From positions 25,477 to 89,476 of the forward strand of contig JAJEGY010000028.1 in NCBI GenBank assembly GCA_022819585.1: a stretch of DNA of 64,000 bases. Reading direction: 5' to 3'. The notes under the pieces are model-generated. The model made no database searches. It was not told where the DNA came from and was given only the letters and a program-made list of their open reading frames with translations. Below are positions 46,819 to 55,273 of this stretch, piece after piece (the stretch's first letter is position 1; the number at the start of each line of letters is the position of its first letter). The DNA is from Dehalococcoidia bacterium. GTDB taxonomy: Bacteria > Chloroflexota > Dehalococcoidia > Lucifugimonadales > Lucifugimonadaceae. Made by a program: the position numbers and the translations under genes.

Positions 46819-48567
46819 ATGCCAAACATCAGAGTCGCCTCTGCCCAGATAAACACCACCGTCGGCGACATCTCCGGCAACTGCAAACTCATCGCCGACG
46901 CCATCGACCAAGCGCGCTCCATCGGTGCCGACATCGTTGCCTTCCCCGAACTCTCCATCACCGGATACCCGCCGGAAGACCTCCTTCTATCCCAACACTT
47001 CGTCCGAACAAACCGCAGTGCCCTAGACGAAATCGCCAAAAACTGTCAAAACATCGCCGCTATGATCGGCATCGTCGACTACGACGAAGACGACTCCGGC
47101 AACATCAAAAACATCTACAACGCCGCCGCAATCATCGTTGACCGCCAAATCGTAGCCATCTACCACAAGAACCAGCTGCCCAACTACGGCGTATTCGACG
47201 AACTCCGATACTTCAAACCCGGAACATCCTCCCAAGTCATCGACATCAACGGCATTCTCGTCGGAGTAAATATCTGCGAAGACATCTGGGTAACCTCCGG
47301 ACCCGGCGACGCCCAATGCATCGCCGGAGCTAAACTCATCCTCACCCTAAACTCCTCACCCTACGAGATCGGAAAACTACAGACCCGAATCGATCTGGTA
47401 ACCGGCCTAGCCAAACGACACAACGCCCACGTCGTATACGCAAATCAAGTAGGCGGACAAGACGAGCTAGTCTTCGACGGCTCAAGCATCTTCGCCGGAC
47501 CAAACGGCGAAGTCCTAGCCATCGCTCCAAGATTCCAACAAGCCGTAACTGCAATTGACATCGAAATTGCCGACAGTTCCCTCCCCTTCGCGAAGCGTAA
47601 GGGGACGCGGGAGCGAAGCGACCGCAGGGGATGCTCGACTAGGCGACTCACAGCCCCCCACTTCACCCCCGCAGCCAAACCCGAACTCCCATCCCCCAAC
47701 AACACCCCCATCGACGACGCCTCCCAAGTCTACGCCGCCTTAACCCTCGGCACCCGCGACTACATCCAAAAGACCGGCTTCCAAAAAGTCGCCATCGCCC
47801 TCTCTGGCGGCATCGACTCCTCCATCGTCGCCTGCATCGCCGCCGACGCCATCGGACACGAAAACATCGTCGGAGTCGCTATGCCATCGCGATACTCCTC
47901 CGAAGGAAGCCTCATCGACGCACAAGACCTCGCCGGTCGCCTCAAAATCCCCCTATGGCGTGTACCCATCGAACCCGCACACGCCGCTTTCGAGCAGATG
48001 CTAGACGAAACATTCCGCGACACCGACCCCAACACCGCCGAGGAAAACGTCCAATCACGCATCCGCGGAAACGTCATGATGACTATAGCCAATAAATTCA
48101 ACTGGCTCGTCCTCACAACCGGAAACAAATCCGAAATGGCCACCGGATACGCAACACTCTACGGCGACATGGCAGGCGGCTTCGCCGTCATCAAAGACAT
48201 CCCGAAACAACTCGTCTACCAACTAGCCAAATACCGCAACACCATCGACGAAAACCCGCCAATCCCCCAATCCGTCATCCAAAAACCCCCGAGCGCAGAA
48301 CTCCGACCAGACCAGCTGGATGTCGACTCCTTACCCGACTACGACAAACTGGATCCCCTCCTAAAAGCCTATGTGGAAGAACGCCGATCCAGCGAAGAAA
48401 TCCTAGCCCAACTCGAAGACATCGACCAAGAAACCGCCGCCCGAATCATCCGAATGGTCGACATCAACGAATACAAACGCCGCCAATCACCCCCAGGCGT
48501 AAAAATAACCGGCCTAGCCTTCGGCAGAGACCGCCGAATGCCAATAGCATCCCGCTGGCGTCACTAA
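46819..48567 (+). CDS. nadE: Glutamine-dependent NAD(+) synthetase
   Basis: 582 residues. The N-terminal nitrilase-like glutaminase has its triad in VAFPELSITGYPPEDL (Glu), IYHKNQLPNYGVFDE (Lys) and GVNICEDIW (Cys). The synthetase domain carries the ATP loop ALSGGIDSSIVACIAA near residue 329, then TTGNKSEMATGYATLYGDMA. The two domains are joined by a linker of about 45 residues whose first part (near 255-272, SSLPFAKRKGTRERSDRRG) is encoded by a copy of the dispersed palindromic repeat found between genes downstream. The reading frame stays open through it. It shares its glutamine source with the GS/GOGAT genes upstream. Confidence 0.95.
   Translation: MPNIRVASAQINTTVGDISGNCKLIADAIDQARSIGADIVAFPELSITGYPPEDLLLSQHFVRTNRSALDEIAKNCQNIAAMIGIVDYDEDDSGNIKNIYNAAAIIVDRQIVAIYHKNQLPNYGVFDELRYFKPGTSSQVIDINGILVGVNICEDIWVTSGPGDAQCIAGAKLILTLNSSPYEIGKLQTRIDLVTGLAKRHNAHVVYANQVGGQDELVFDGSSIFAGPNGEVLAIAPRFQQAVTAIDIEIADSSLPFAKRKGTRERSDRRGCSTRRLTAPHFTPAAKPELPSPNNTPIDDASQVYAALTLGTRDYIQKTGFQKVAIALSGGIDSSIVACIAADAIGHENIVGVAMPSRYSSEGSLIDAQDLAGRLKIPLWRVPIEPAHAAFEQMLDETFRDTDPNTAEENVQSRIRGNVMMTIANKFNWLVLTTGNKSEMATGYATLYGDMAGGFAVIKDIPKQLVYQLAKYRNTIDENPPIPQSVIQKPPSAELRPDQLDVDSLPDYDKLDPLLKAYVEERRSSEEILAQLEDIDQETAARIIRMVDINEYKRRQSPPGVKITGLAFGRDRRMPIASRWRH
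47583..47634. repeat. Dispersed palindromic repeat inside nadE
   Basis: CCCCTTCGCGAAGCGTAAGGGG followed by ACGCGGGAGCGAAGCGACC and GGGGATGC. The same order of modules occurs between genes at 56551 and 62593. Here it lies in frame in the linker between the two NadE domains. Flanking linker sequence (Pro/Ser/Thr-rich) is not repeat-like. Confidence 0.8.
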
Positions 48568-48664
48568 CCCGCACCTGTCCCCAGAAACGATATACCCTCT
48601 GCGCTAACAAAAACGTGAGGTGTTGTATCCTAACTACCGAGGTCGCGCCTGCGCTATCTCAATC

Positions 48665-48753
48665 GGCCGGAGGGTGCGCCACACTGGTTCGCCAATGTGC
48701 CTAGTGCATTGGTTCATGTGACGCAAATTACGCTTGCTAGGCAACCTCCGGCC
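48665..48753. ncRNA. Candidate structured RNA with three-way junction
   Basis: A perfect 9-base outer stem, GGCCGGAGG (48665-48673) with CCTCCGGCC (48745-48753), encloses two inner hairpins. The first (48680-48699) has arms CACACTGG and CCAATGTG around a TTCG tetraloop, with one mismatch. The second is closed by CCTAG (48700-48704) and CTAGG (48737-48741). It does not match a tRNA, SRP RNA or riboswitch I recognise. The strand is undetermined. It may instead be a folded mobile repeat. Confidence 0.4.
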
Positions 48754-48851
48754 AATCCCCAATCCTACCCCGTAATTCCCTATCAACTCGCGTCCGTTAC
48801 GTCTTTGGGCCGACCCATTTGTAGTCATCCAAATGTTCGACTGACGGGAAC

Positions 48852-48964
48852 ACGCCCCCTTCGTCAAAGACGTAAGGGGGCGCGGGCGAGCGAAGCCCAA
48901 AGGACCGAGACAAGAGCGACGGATGCCGGGGCGGTGCAGGGCAAGATGGACTCCCCCGCAACCC
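48852..48964. repeat. Dispersed palindromic repeat, copy
   Basis: CGCCCCCTTCGTCAAAGACG paired with CGTAAGGGGGCG, then GGGCGAGCGAAGC, GACGGATGC and GATGGACTCCC. The loop TCAAAGA differs from the CGCGAAGC version but matches the copy at 63309. It lies between nadE and the protease gene. Confidence 0.8.
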
Positions 48965-49159
48965 TTCCCCCTCCTCCCCACCCAAGTCCCCACCCCCAAC
49001 CTATGAAATACTGTCACCATCACCCCATAAATCCACAATCAACCCCATCGGCGTAACTTTACGCAGACGGGAGCGACAATCATCGTTCGTCTCCAACAAC
49101 CAGCGCAACCTAGGAACCGCCCCTGACAAAACAACCCGAAACGGACACTTAACGAGACC

Positions 49160-50584
49160 ATGCACAAAAAACATCTGAAAATCTTCGCCATCTTACCCAT
49201 CCTCTCCCTCGCGCTCCTCGCCAACGCCTGCACATCGGAAGATGACGAATCCGTCACAACCGACACCTCACAACCAACATCCGAAACAGCCTTCATCGAA
49301 GCCGCCGAAGCCGCTTCCAGTGAAGCCGTCGGAATGATCTCCGATGACCCCGAACACCAGGTCAACGCCGCCGAAGACACCGTCAGCATCGCTCCACAAC
49401 AGAGATCCGAAGATGTCATCACCATGACATTCACCCACCCCGATGATGTCGAATCTCTACCTACCTCGTTCACCGGCACTCTGAAACTGAACGACGACGA
49501 GTCGGCTGAATTCATCATCGAGCCCGATGCCACACTCGAAGAAGAATCCATCGTCTCGGCCATCGAAGAACAAGCTGCCTCCGAACGCGAAGCGTGGGAA
49601 CTCCGACTAACCGACATCTGGGATGAATCCATCAGCGGCGTCGTGCTCATCGAACTGGAAAACCTCGGTTTCTTCGGCTCCGGGACCGGTGCCGGATGGT
49701 TCTGGGACAACCAAGGACACATCGTCACCAACCACCACGTCGTCAGACCAACCACTAACTTCGTCACACCGCCGACAATCATCGTCGAAACCTTTGACGG
49801 CGATCAATTCGAGGCCGAATTCATCGGAGGCGACCCCATCTCCGACATCGCTGTCATCAAGATCGACGCCGAAGTAAGCACTATCCATCCTCTATTGATT
49901 GGAGATAGCGCCGATCTCAAACCCGGGATGACCGCCGTCGCACTCGGCCACCCATTCGGCGCTGATCAGGCCTTCTCCATGACCCACGGAATCATCAGCG
50001 GCCTCTCTCGATCCATCCAATCCCAAGCCGGTTCCATCCCCATTCCCGCCGTCATCCAGACCGACGCCGACATGAACCCCGGAAACTCCGGCGGTCCGCT
50101 CCTCAACAGCGCCGGACAAGTCATCGGCGTAAACACCCAAATACGAAGCCTGTCCAACACCAACAGCGGCGTCGGATTCGCAACCCCCATCAACCTCGTA
50201 CGACGCGTCGTTAACAACATCATCGACCACGGAACCCATGAATACCCCCTCATCGGTATCTCCTCATGGGTCATCACGCCATCATGGATCGAGCGCCTCG
50301 ACCTCGACGAAGACCAAAAAGGACTCCTCGTAACCGCCGTCTCGCCCGACGGCCCCGCCGACAACGCAGGCATCAGAGCCGACACCGGAACCTCCGCTCC
50401 CAAAGGCGACGGAGACATCATCGTAAGCATCGACAACGTACGCATCGAAGACCTATACGACCTCCGAAGCTACATCATGCTCAACACCTCCCCCGGCGAT
50501 GCCATCGTCATCGAAGTCCTCCGCGACGGCAAAACCATCCCCATAACCCTCACACTAGGCTCCTGGGGCGACCAGTTCAACTAA
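49160..50584 (+). CDS. HtrA/DegP-type serine protease, lipoprotein
   Basis: 474 residues, a trypsin-like S1C protease with one PDZ domain, probably tethered outside the membrane for quality control. The signal peptide ends in a lipobox (ALLANAC). About 140 acidic Glu/Asp/Ser/Thr-rich residues follow before the protease. The catalytic residues are His193 in IVTNHHVV, Asp229 in SDIAVIKID and Ser310 in MNPGNSGGPLLNSAGQVIGV. The PDZ domain (about 365-470) has LLVTAVSPDGPADNAGI. The long acidic spacer between lipobox and protease is not usual. It has no clear operon partner; the TfoX-C-like gene starts 27 bases after it. Confidence 0.93.
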   Translation: MHKKHLKIFAILPILSLALLANACTSEDDESVTTDTSQPTSETAFIEAAEAASSEAVGMISDDPEHQVNAAEDTVSIAPQQRSEDVITMTFTHPDDVESLPTSFTGTLKLNDDESAEFIIEPDATLEEESIVSAIEEQAASEREAWELRLTDIWDESISGVVLIELENLGFFGSGTGAGWFWDNQGHIVTNHHVVRPTTNFVTPPTIIVETFDGDQFEAEFIGGDPISDIAVIKIDAEVSTIHPLLIGDSADLKPGMTAVALGHPFGADQAFSMTHGIISGLSRSIQSQAGSIPIPAVIQTDADMNPGNSGGPLLNSAGQVIGVNTQIRSLSNTNSGVGFATPINLVRRVVNNIIDHGTHEYPLIGISSWVITPSWIERLDLDEDQKGLLVTAVSPDGPADNAGIRADTGTSAPKGDGDIIVSIDNVRIEDLYDLRSYIMLNTSPGDAIVIEVLRDGKTIPITLTLGSWGDQFN

Positions 50585-50611
50585 ACCTAGAATCGAATCT
50601 GCGCCACGGTG

Positions 50612-50926
50612 ATGCACCACAAAAAATCCATCGCATCCCTCAAAAACCTCGGACCAAAATCCGAAAGCCGCCTCATCGCAGCAGGCATCCCCGATGCCAA
50701 AACCCTCCAAAGCATCGGCGCCCCTGCCGCTTACCACCGCGTCAAAACCCTCTTCCCCGCCGACACCTCCCTAAACCTCCTATGGGCCCTCCAAGGAGCC
50801 ATCATGGACCTCCACTCGCACAACATCCCAAACGAAATCAAACAAAACCTCCTAGCCGAACTCCAAACCATCCCCCTCCGTCATTCCAACAAAAACAGAA
50901 ACCCAAGGGTGGACGGGAATCGGTAG
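50612..50926 (+). CDS. TfoX C-terminal domain-like protein
   Basis: About 104 residues. SIASLKNLGPKSESRLIAAG, TLQSIGAPAAYHRVK and SLNLLWALQGAIMDLH match the stand-alone TfoX C-terminal domain, a helix-hairpin-helix-like fold of uncertain function, in some bacteria part of competence regulators. The last residues (NPRVDGNR) are encoded by the ACCCAAGGGTGG module of the repeat mosaic, so the natural 3' end has probably been replaced by repeat DNA. GTG 50609 is an alternative start. It follows the protease gene closely. Confidence 0.78.
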   Translation: MHHKKSIASLKNLGPKSESRLIAAGIPDAKTLQSIGAPAAYHRVKTLFPADTSLNLLWALQGAIMDLHSHNIPNEIKQNLLAELQTIPLRHSNKNRNPRVDGNR

Positions 50927-51140
50927 GGGCAGGTCTGTGACTTGCCCGCCCCTTTCGCAAAGCGAAGGGGGCGCGGGAGCCCAAACCGCCACCAACGGAC
51001 AACGGGGGATGCCTGCTCATTTTCTGCCCTTCCTTCAGGAGGGAGCAAGGGAAGGCAATCCCCTAGGGGCCGTTCGAGAACGACCCAGGCAGGGGCTGCG
51101 AAGGGCGCTTCGCTTCCTTCGCAGAAAGACGGACTCCCCT
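50899..51140. repeat. Mosaic of dispersed palindromic repeat modules
   Basis: In order: ACCCAAGGGTGG; GTAGGGGCAGGTCTGTGACTTGCCC-like hairpin; CGCCCCTTTCGCAAAGCGAAGGGGGCG; GGGGGATGC; CCTTCCTTCAGGAGGGAGCAAGG-like hairpin; TAGGGGCCGTTCGAGAACG; GCTGCGAAGGGCGCTTCGCTTCCTTCGCAG-like hairpin; GACGGACTCCCCT. Most modules recur in the 62.5 kb mosaic. They overlap the 3' end of the TfoX-C-like gene and fill most of the 369-base gap before argG. Confidence 0.8.
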
Positions 51141-51295
51141 GAAAACCACCACTCATCCAAACCCCGCACCCTTCTCCCACGACCTTTTTCTCCAACTAAA
51201 CGCGTCTACAACCAAACAAAAGAAAAGCGGCCATCCCCACTCCAGTTTTACGATTGAACCTAGAACCAAACAACCCATCAGGAACACTTTCAACC

Positions 51296-52519
51296 ATGGC
51301 CAGAGACAAGTGCGTCCTCGCATACAGCGGCGGAATGGACTCCACAATCTCCATCGTATGGATACGTGAAAACTACAACCTCGACGTCGTCGCCCTCACC
51401 GTCGACATCGGCGGCGGTCCCGAACTCGAAGGCGTCAGAGAGCGAGCCGCAACCGCCGGAGCCATCGAATGCCTCATTTGGGACGTCAAAGACGAATTCG
51501 CTTCCGACTTCATCGTCCCCGGCCTCAAAGCCGGCGCAATGTACGAGGACACATACCCCCTCTCAACCGCCTTCGGACGCCCCCTCATGGCCAAGAAACT
51601 CGTCGAAGCCGCACGCCAAGTCGGTGCCGTCGCCGTCGCACACGGATGCACCGGTAAAGGCAACGACCAAGTCCGCTTCGACGCCGGAATCAAAACCCTC
51701 GCCGCACACGGCGACCCTCTCCGCATCATCGCACCCGCACGCGAATGGGAGATGACCCGCGACGAGGAAAAAGAGTTCGCAAACCGCGCCGGACTCGAAC
51801 TCCGCGAAGTCGGCGAAGACCAGCGCGTCTACTCCATTGACCGCAACATGTGGGGACTCGCAATCGAAGGCGAAGACCTCGAAGACACATGGTTCGCACC
51901 ACCAGAAGACGCATTCTCCTGGACCCAACCCGCAGACCAGACACCCGACGAACCCGAAGAGGTCGAAATCGAATTCGATCAAGGCACCCCAGTCGCCCTA
52001 AACGGCGAAAAGATGGGCCTCGTAAAACTCATCGACCAGCTCAACCTCCTAGCCGGATCACACGGCGTCGGAAGAGTCGACCACCTAGAAAACCGCCTCG
52101 TCGGTATCAAATCCCGCGAAGTCTACGAGACCCCCGCCGCAATCGTCCTCTACCAAGCCCTCAAAGCCCTCGAAACCTCCACCCTCTCCCGCGACCAGCA
52201 ACGAATCAAGTCTCAACTCTCACCCGTCTACGCCGACCTAGTCTACGACGGACGCTGGTACACCGGCCTGCGCGAGAACCTCGACGCCTTCGTCGACTCC
52301 GTAATGCGCTACACCACCGGCGAAGTCAGGGTAAAACTCTACAAAGGGTCATCAACCGTAACCGGCAGACGCTCCCCCTACTCTCTCTACGACTTCGAAC
52401 TCGCAACATACTCCACCGAAGACCAGTTCGACCACAACGCCGCCGTAGGCTTCATCGACATCTACAGCCTCCCCGCAAGAACCCAGATGAAGCGCCAAAC
52501 CATGAACGAGGCACGTTAA
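51296..52519 (+). CDS. argG: Argininosuccinate synthase
   Basis: 407 residues from ATG 51296, chosen because the protein then starts MARDKCVLAYSGGMDSTISI as the family does; a TTG at 51254 is less likely. It condenses citrulline and aspartate with ATP. The P-loop SGGMDS is at residues 11-16 (usually SGGLDTS). AVAHGCTGKGNDQVRFDAG, YSIDRNMWGLAIEGEDLED and GRVDHLENRLVGIKSREVYE are family motifs. It is a single + strand gene; argD, also of arginine synthesis, lies about 2.7 kb away on the other strand. Confidence 0.96.
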   Translation: MARDKCVLAYSGGMDSTISIVWIRENYNLDVVALTVDIGGGPELEGVRERAATAGAIECLIWDVKDEFASDFIVPGLKAGAMYEDTYPLSTAFGRPLMAKKLVEAARQVGAVAVAHGCTGKGNDQVRFDAGIKTLAAHGDPLRIIAPAREWEMTRDEEKEFANRAGLELREVGEDQRVYSIDRNMWGLAIEGEDLEDTWFAPPEDAFSWTQPADQTPDEPEEVEIEFDQGTPVALNGEKMGLVKLIDQLNLLAGSHGVGRVDHLENRLVGIKSREVYETPAAIVLYQALKALETSTLSRDQQRIKSQLSPVYADLVYDGRWYTGLRENLDAFVDSVMRYTTGEVRVKLYKGSSTVTGRRSPYSLYDFELATYSTEDQFDHNAAVGFIDIYSLPARTQMKRQTMNEAR

Positions 52520-52547
52520 CAAGACACCAACTTCACCGCAAAAAACA

Positions 52548-55214
52548 TTGCCATTACCATTCGGTGTTGTGCATCCCCGCCGCGCAACATCAACCCTAAC
52601 CTTCCTCGCCCTTCTACTCCTCGCGCTCCTAACCCCCTTTGCTCTAACCCAAAACGCCGACGCCGCAACCCAGTCCTTCTCCGACGGCCTCCACCAAGTC
52701 GGCGCCGACATCCCCCCAGGAACCTACGTCGCCGAAAACCCAAACGGCATCTGCACCGTACGCTTCACCTCACCCCACGACACCCAACCACGCAACCCCA
52801 CATTCCTCACCCGCGCCATAATCACCATCACCAACCAAGACACCGCCATCGAGACCATCAACTGCGGCGAGTGGCATCCCCACACAAGAACAACACCCAC
52901 AGCAAAACAATTCACCGAAGGCACCTACCAAGTAGGCGTCGACATCACCCCCGGAATCTACACCGCCTCCCAAAACAACGGACGTTGCCTCTGGTTCAAC
53001 CTCCAAAACTTCACCCACCAAGCTGACCCTCTCCAAACCCTCACATGGTGGAAAGTAGGCCAACCCATCGTCCACCTCACCAAAGACGACACCGGCTTCT
53101 ACTCCATAAGATGCGGAACCTGGCAACTCCGATCAACCCCAATCCCTGACCAACCCCTGACTCAATTCTCCGACGGCTCACATCTCGTCAACATCGACAT
53201 CGCCCCCGGCACCTACATCACCGACTCCGGCGACAACAACTGCAACTGGTTCCGCACCGCACCCTTCGGCGACAGCACTCCCGACAACACCGGCGGCTAT
53301 GTCTCCAAAGGCCGCCAAACCATAACCATCCTTCCAACCGACACCGGCTTCCACAGCCAAGGATGCGGAACCTGGCAACCTCTAACTGACGCCCAACCCG
53401 ATCCCACCGACACCATAGGCCAAGGCACCTTCGCTGTCGGCACCGACATCCAACCAGGCGCATACGTAGCCGAAGCCACCGAAGGCCGAACCTGCCGATG
53501 GTTCCACCTCAGCGGATTCGCAGGCAGATCATCCGACATCATCAACGCCGGCAACGGAGTGGTCCGCGGCATCACCGTAATCTCCCCAAACACCACAGGC
53601 TTCAGATCCATCAACTGCCAAGAATGGACACTGATCGAAAATGCCCCCCAAAACATCACCCGCACCAGCTTCGGCGACGGCGAACACATCGTAAACATCC
53701 ACATCCCGCCCGGCATCTACACCTCTCCCGGACCAGAGACAGGACGATGCTCATGGCGACGTCTCAGCGGCTTCGCCGGATCAGAATCAGACCACATCGC
53801 CGTCCGCAACCCGGTCGGAAAAAACATCGCCGAAATCCGCGAAACTGACGCCATCTTCAAATCATTCGGTTGCGGCGAATGGACCCTCTTCGAAACACGC
53901 TCTGAGCCCAATCGAGCAACCAATTTCGGTCGCGGCACATGGGCCGTCGACGTCGAGATAGACCCCGGCACATACTCAGCCAACATCCCCCTCGGGTCAA
54001 CATGCTTCTGGAGTCGTCTATCCTCCTTCAACGGACAACCTGACGCGTTCGCCGCTACCGACTCCTCGGTAGGTCACTCAGTAACAACCGTCCGAGACTT
54101 TGACACCGGTTTTTATTCCGACGGTTGCGGTACATGGAACACCGTCCCCGAGTTCGACATCATCCCTGAAAGCGACATGCTCACGATCTTCGATGACGGC
54201 GTCTACATCGTCAACCGAGATATCCGCCCCGGCACCTTCATCGCCGACGGCATCAACGGCGAAACATGCTTTTGGAGCCGTCTAACAGGCTTCGATGGCG
54301 ACGACTTCAACCGCATCAACATCTACGCCAGCGCCGGCCAAGCCATCGCCACAGTCCTAGAATCCGACACCGGATTCCGATCCTTCGGATGCGGCACATG
54401 GCGACTAGCATCCCAAGAGACAATAGTGGATGATGCCTCGTCCCGATTCGGCGATGGCACTTACCGCATTGGCATCGACATCGCACCCGGCACATACACG
54501 GTAACCAATGGCGACGAATCCACATGCAAATGGCGACGATTAACTGACTTCACCTGGACGAGCGGAGTCGTAGTCGAATCCCTCGCCTCTGGCAGAAAAA
54601 TAGTCGAGATCGACGAAAAAGACATAGGCTTCGCATCTTCCGGCTGCGGAGAATGGGTCTTGACCGACCTAAACTCCGTCACACAAGATTCACCTCCCCC
54701 AACCAGATTCGGCAGCGGCTCTCACATCGTAGGCGTACACATCGACCCCGGAACCTACGTCGCCAACCCACGCAACAACTGGGGATGCAGATGGCGCCGA
54801 GTGACAGGCTTCGGCGGCGAACACCAAGACACGATCACCTCCGGCTTCGCCGATATCCGATGGATCGTAACCATCGATCCCTCAGACACCGGCTTCGTGA
54901 CCCACGGATGCGGCACATGGCGAAGCATCGACATCACCCTGAAACTCGGCCCCTACGAAACCTTCAAAGACGGCAGCTACACCATCAACTCCGACCTGCT
55001 ACCAGGCACCTACATCGCCAACGTCCCGACACAGCCCTTCATCAACGGCGTACCGACACCCATCTGTAAATGGCAAAGAGTCTCAGGATTCGGCCACGCA
55101 CAATCCGACCAGATCGAAACCGGCGGCGGCAGAGGACGAATCGAGGTCACAATCGACGAAAACGATGTCGGCTTCGTGTCATCCGGTTGCGGCCAATGGC
55201 AAAGATCCCACTAA
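52548..55214 (+). CDS. Secreted protein of ten Cys-paired DIxPGTY repeats
   Basis: 888 residues that I cannot name. A signal peptide (STLTFLALLLLALLTPFALT, ending near NADA) is followed by ten repeats of about 80-90 residues. Each opens with FxDGxYxVGxDIxPGTYxA-like sequence, holds a C-x-W-x-R-L-x-x-F segment about 20 residues later, and closes with DTGFxSxGCGTW. Repeat starts include FSDGLHQVGADIPPGTY, FTEGTYQVGVDITPGIY, FGDGEHIVNIHIPPGIY and FGSGSHIVGVHIDPGTY. The two Cys per repeat are well placed for one disulfide each. There is no membrane anchor at the C-terminus, so it is probably released or loosely bound. Similar single motifs occur in actinobacterial secreted proteins of unknown function. 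The start (TTG 52548 or GTG 52569) is uncertain. Confidence 0.88.
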   Translation: MPLPFGVVHPRRATSTLTFLALLLLALLTPFALTQNADAATQSFSDGLHQVGADIPPGTYVAENPNGICTVRFTSPHDTQPRNPTFLTRAIITITNQDTAIETINCGEWHPHTRTTPTAKQFTEGTYQVGVDITPGIYTASQNNGRCLWFNLQNFTHQADPLQTLTWWKVGQPIVHLTKDDTGFYSIRCGTWQLRSTPIPDQPLTQFSDGSHLVNIDIAPGTYITDSGDNNCNWFRTAPFGDSTPDNTGGYVSKGRQTITILPTDTGFHSQGCGTWQPLTDAQPDPTDTIGQGTFAVGTDIQPGAYVAEATEGRTCRWFHLSGFAGRSSDIINAGNGVVRGITVISPNTTGFRSINCQEWTLIENAPQNITRTSFGDGEHIVNIHIPPGIYTSPGPETGRCSWRRLSGFAGSESDHIAVRNPVGKNIAEIRETDAIFKSFGCGEWTLFETRSEPNRATNFGRGTWAVDVEIDPGTYSANIPLGSTCFWSRLSSFNGQPDAFAATDSSVGHSVTTVRDFDTGFYSDGCGTWNTVPEFDIIPESDMLTIFDDGVYIVNRDIRPGTFIADGINGETCFWSRLTGFDGDDFNRINIYASAGQAIATVLESDTGFRSFGCGTWRLASQETIVDDASSRFGDGTYRIGIDIAPGTYTVTNGDESTCKWRRLTDFTWTSGVVVESLASGRKIVEIDEKDIGFASSGCGEWVLTDLNSVTQDSPPPTRFGSGSHIVGVHIDPGTYVANPRNNWGCRWRRVTGFGGEHQDTITSGFADIRWIVTIDPSDTGFVTHGCGTWRSIDITLKLGPYETFKDGSYTINSDLLPGTYIANVPTQPFINGVPTPICKWQRVSGFGHAQSDQIETGGGRGRIEVTIDENDVGFVSSGCGQWQRSH

Positions 55215-55257
55215 CGAGATCACAACCAGCAACGGCAGCTTAGGCCAGACGATGCCC

Positions 55258-55273
55258 CGACCTCAAGAGGTCG
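55258..55273. terminator. Short palindrome at convergent gene ends
   Basis: CGACCTCAAGAGGTCG is a 7-base-pair stem with an AA loop overlapping the stop of argD, between it and the + strand gene ending at 55214. It may act as a weak terminator. There is no T-run. Confidence 0.35.

Larger units (their letters stand above)
48568..49159. other. Intergenic region with a structured element and a repeat copy
   Basis: 592 bases with no credible gene. The left part holds the inverted-repeat-closed element at 48665-48753; the right part holds a repeat copy at 48852-48964. A promoter for the protease gene at 49160 was not identified with confidence. Confidence 0.6.

Noticed and set aside
48665..48753. 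tRNA or SRP RNA
   Set aside because: The closing stem is 9 bases, no CCA-type acceptor or GTTCRA T-loop set is present, and the SRP GGAAGGAAGCA loop is absent.
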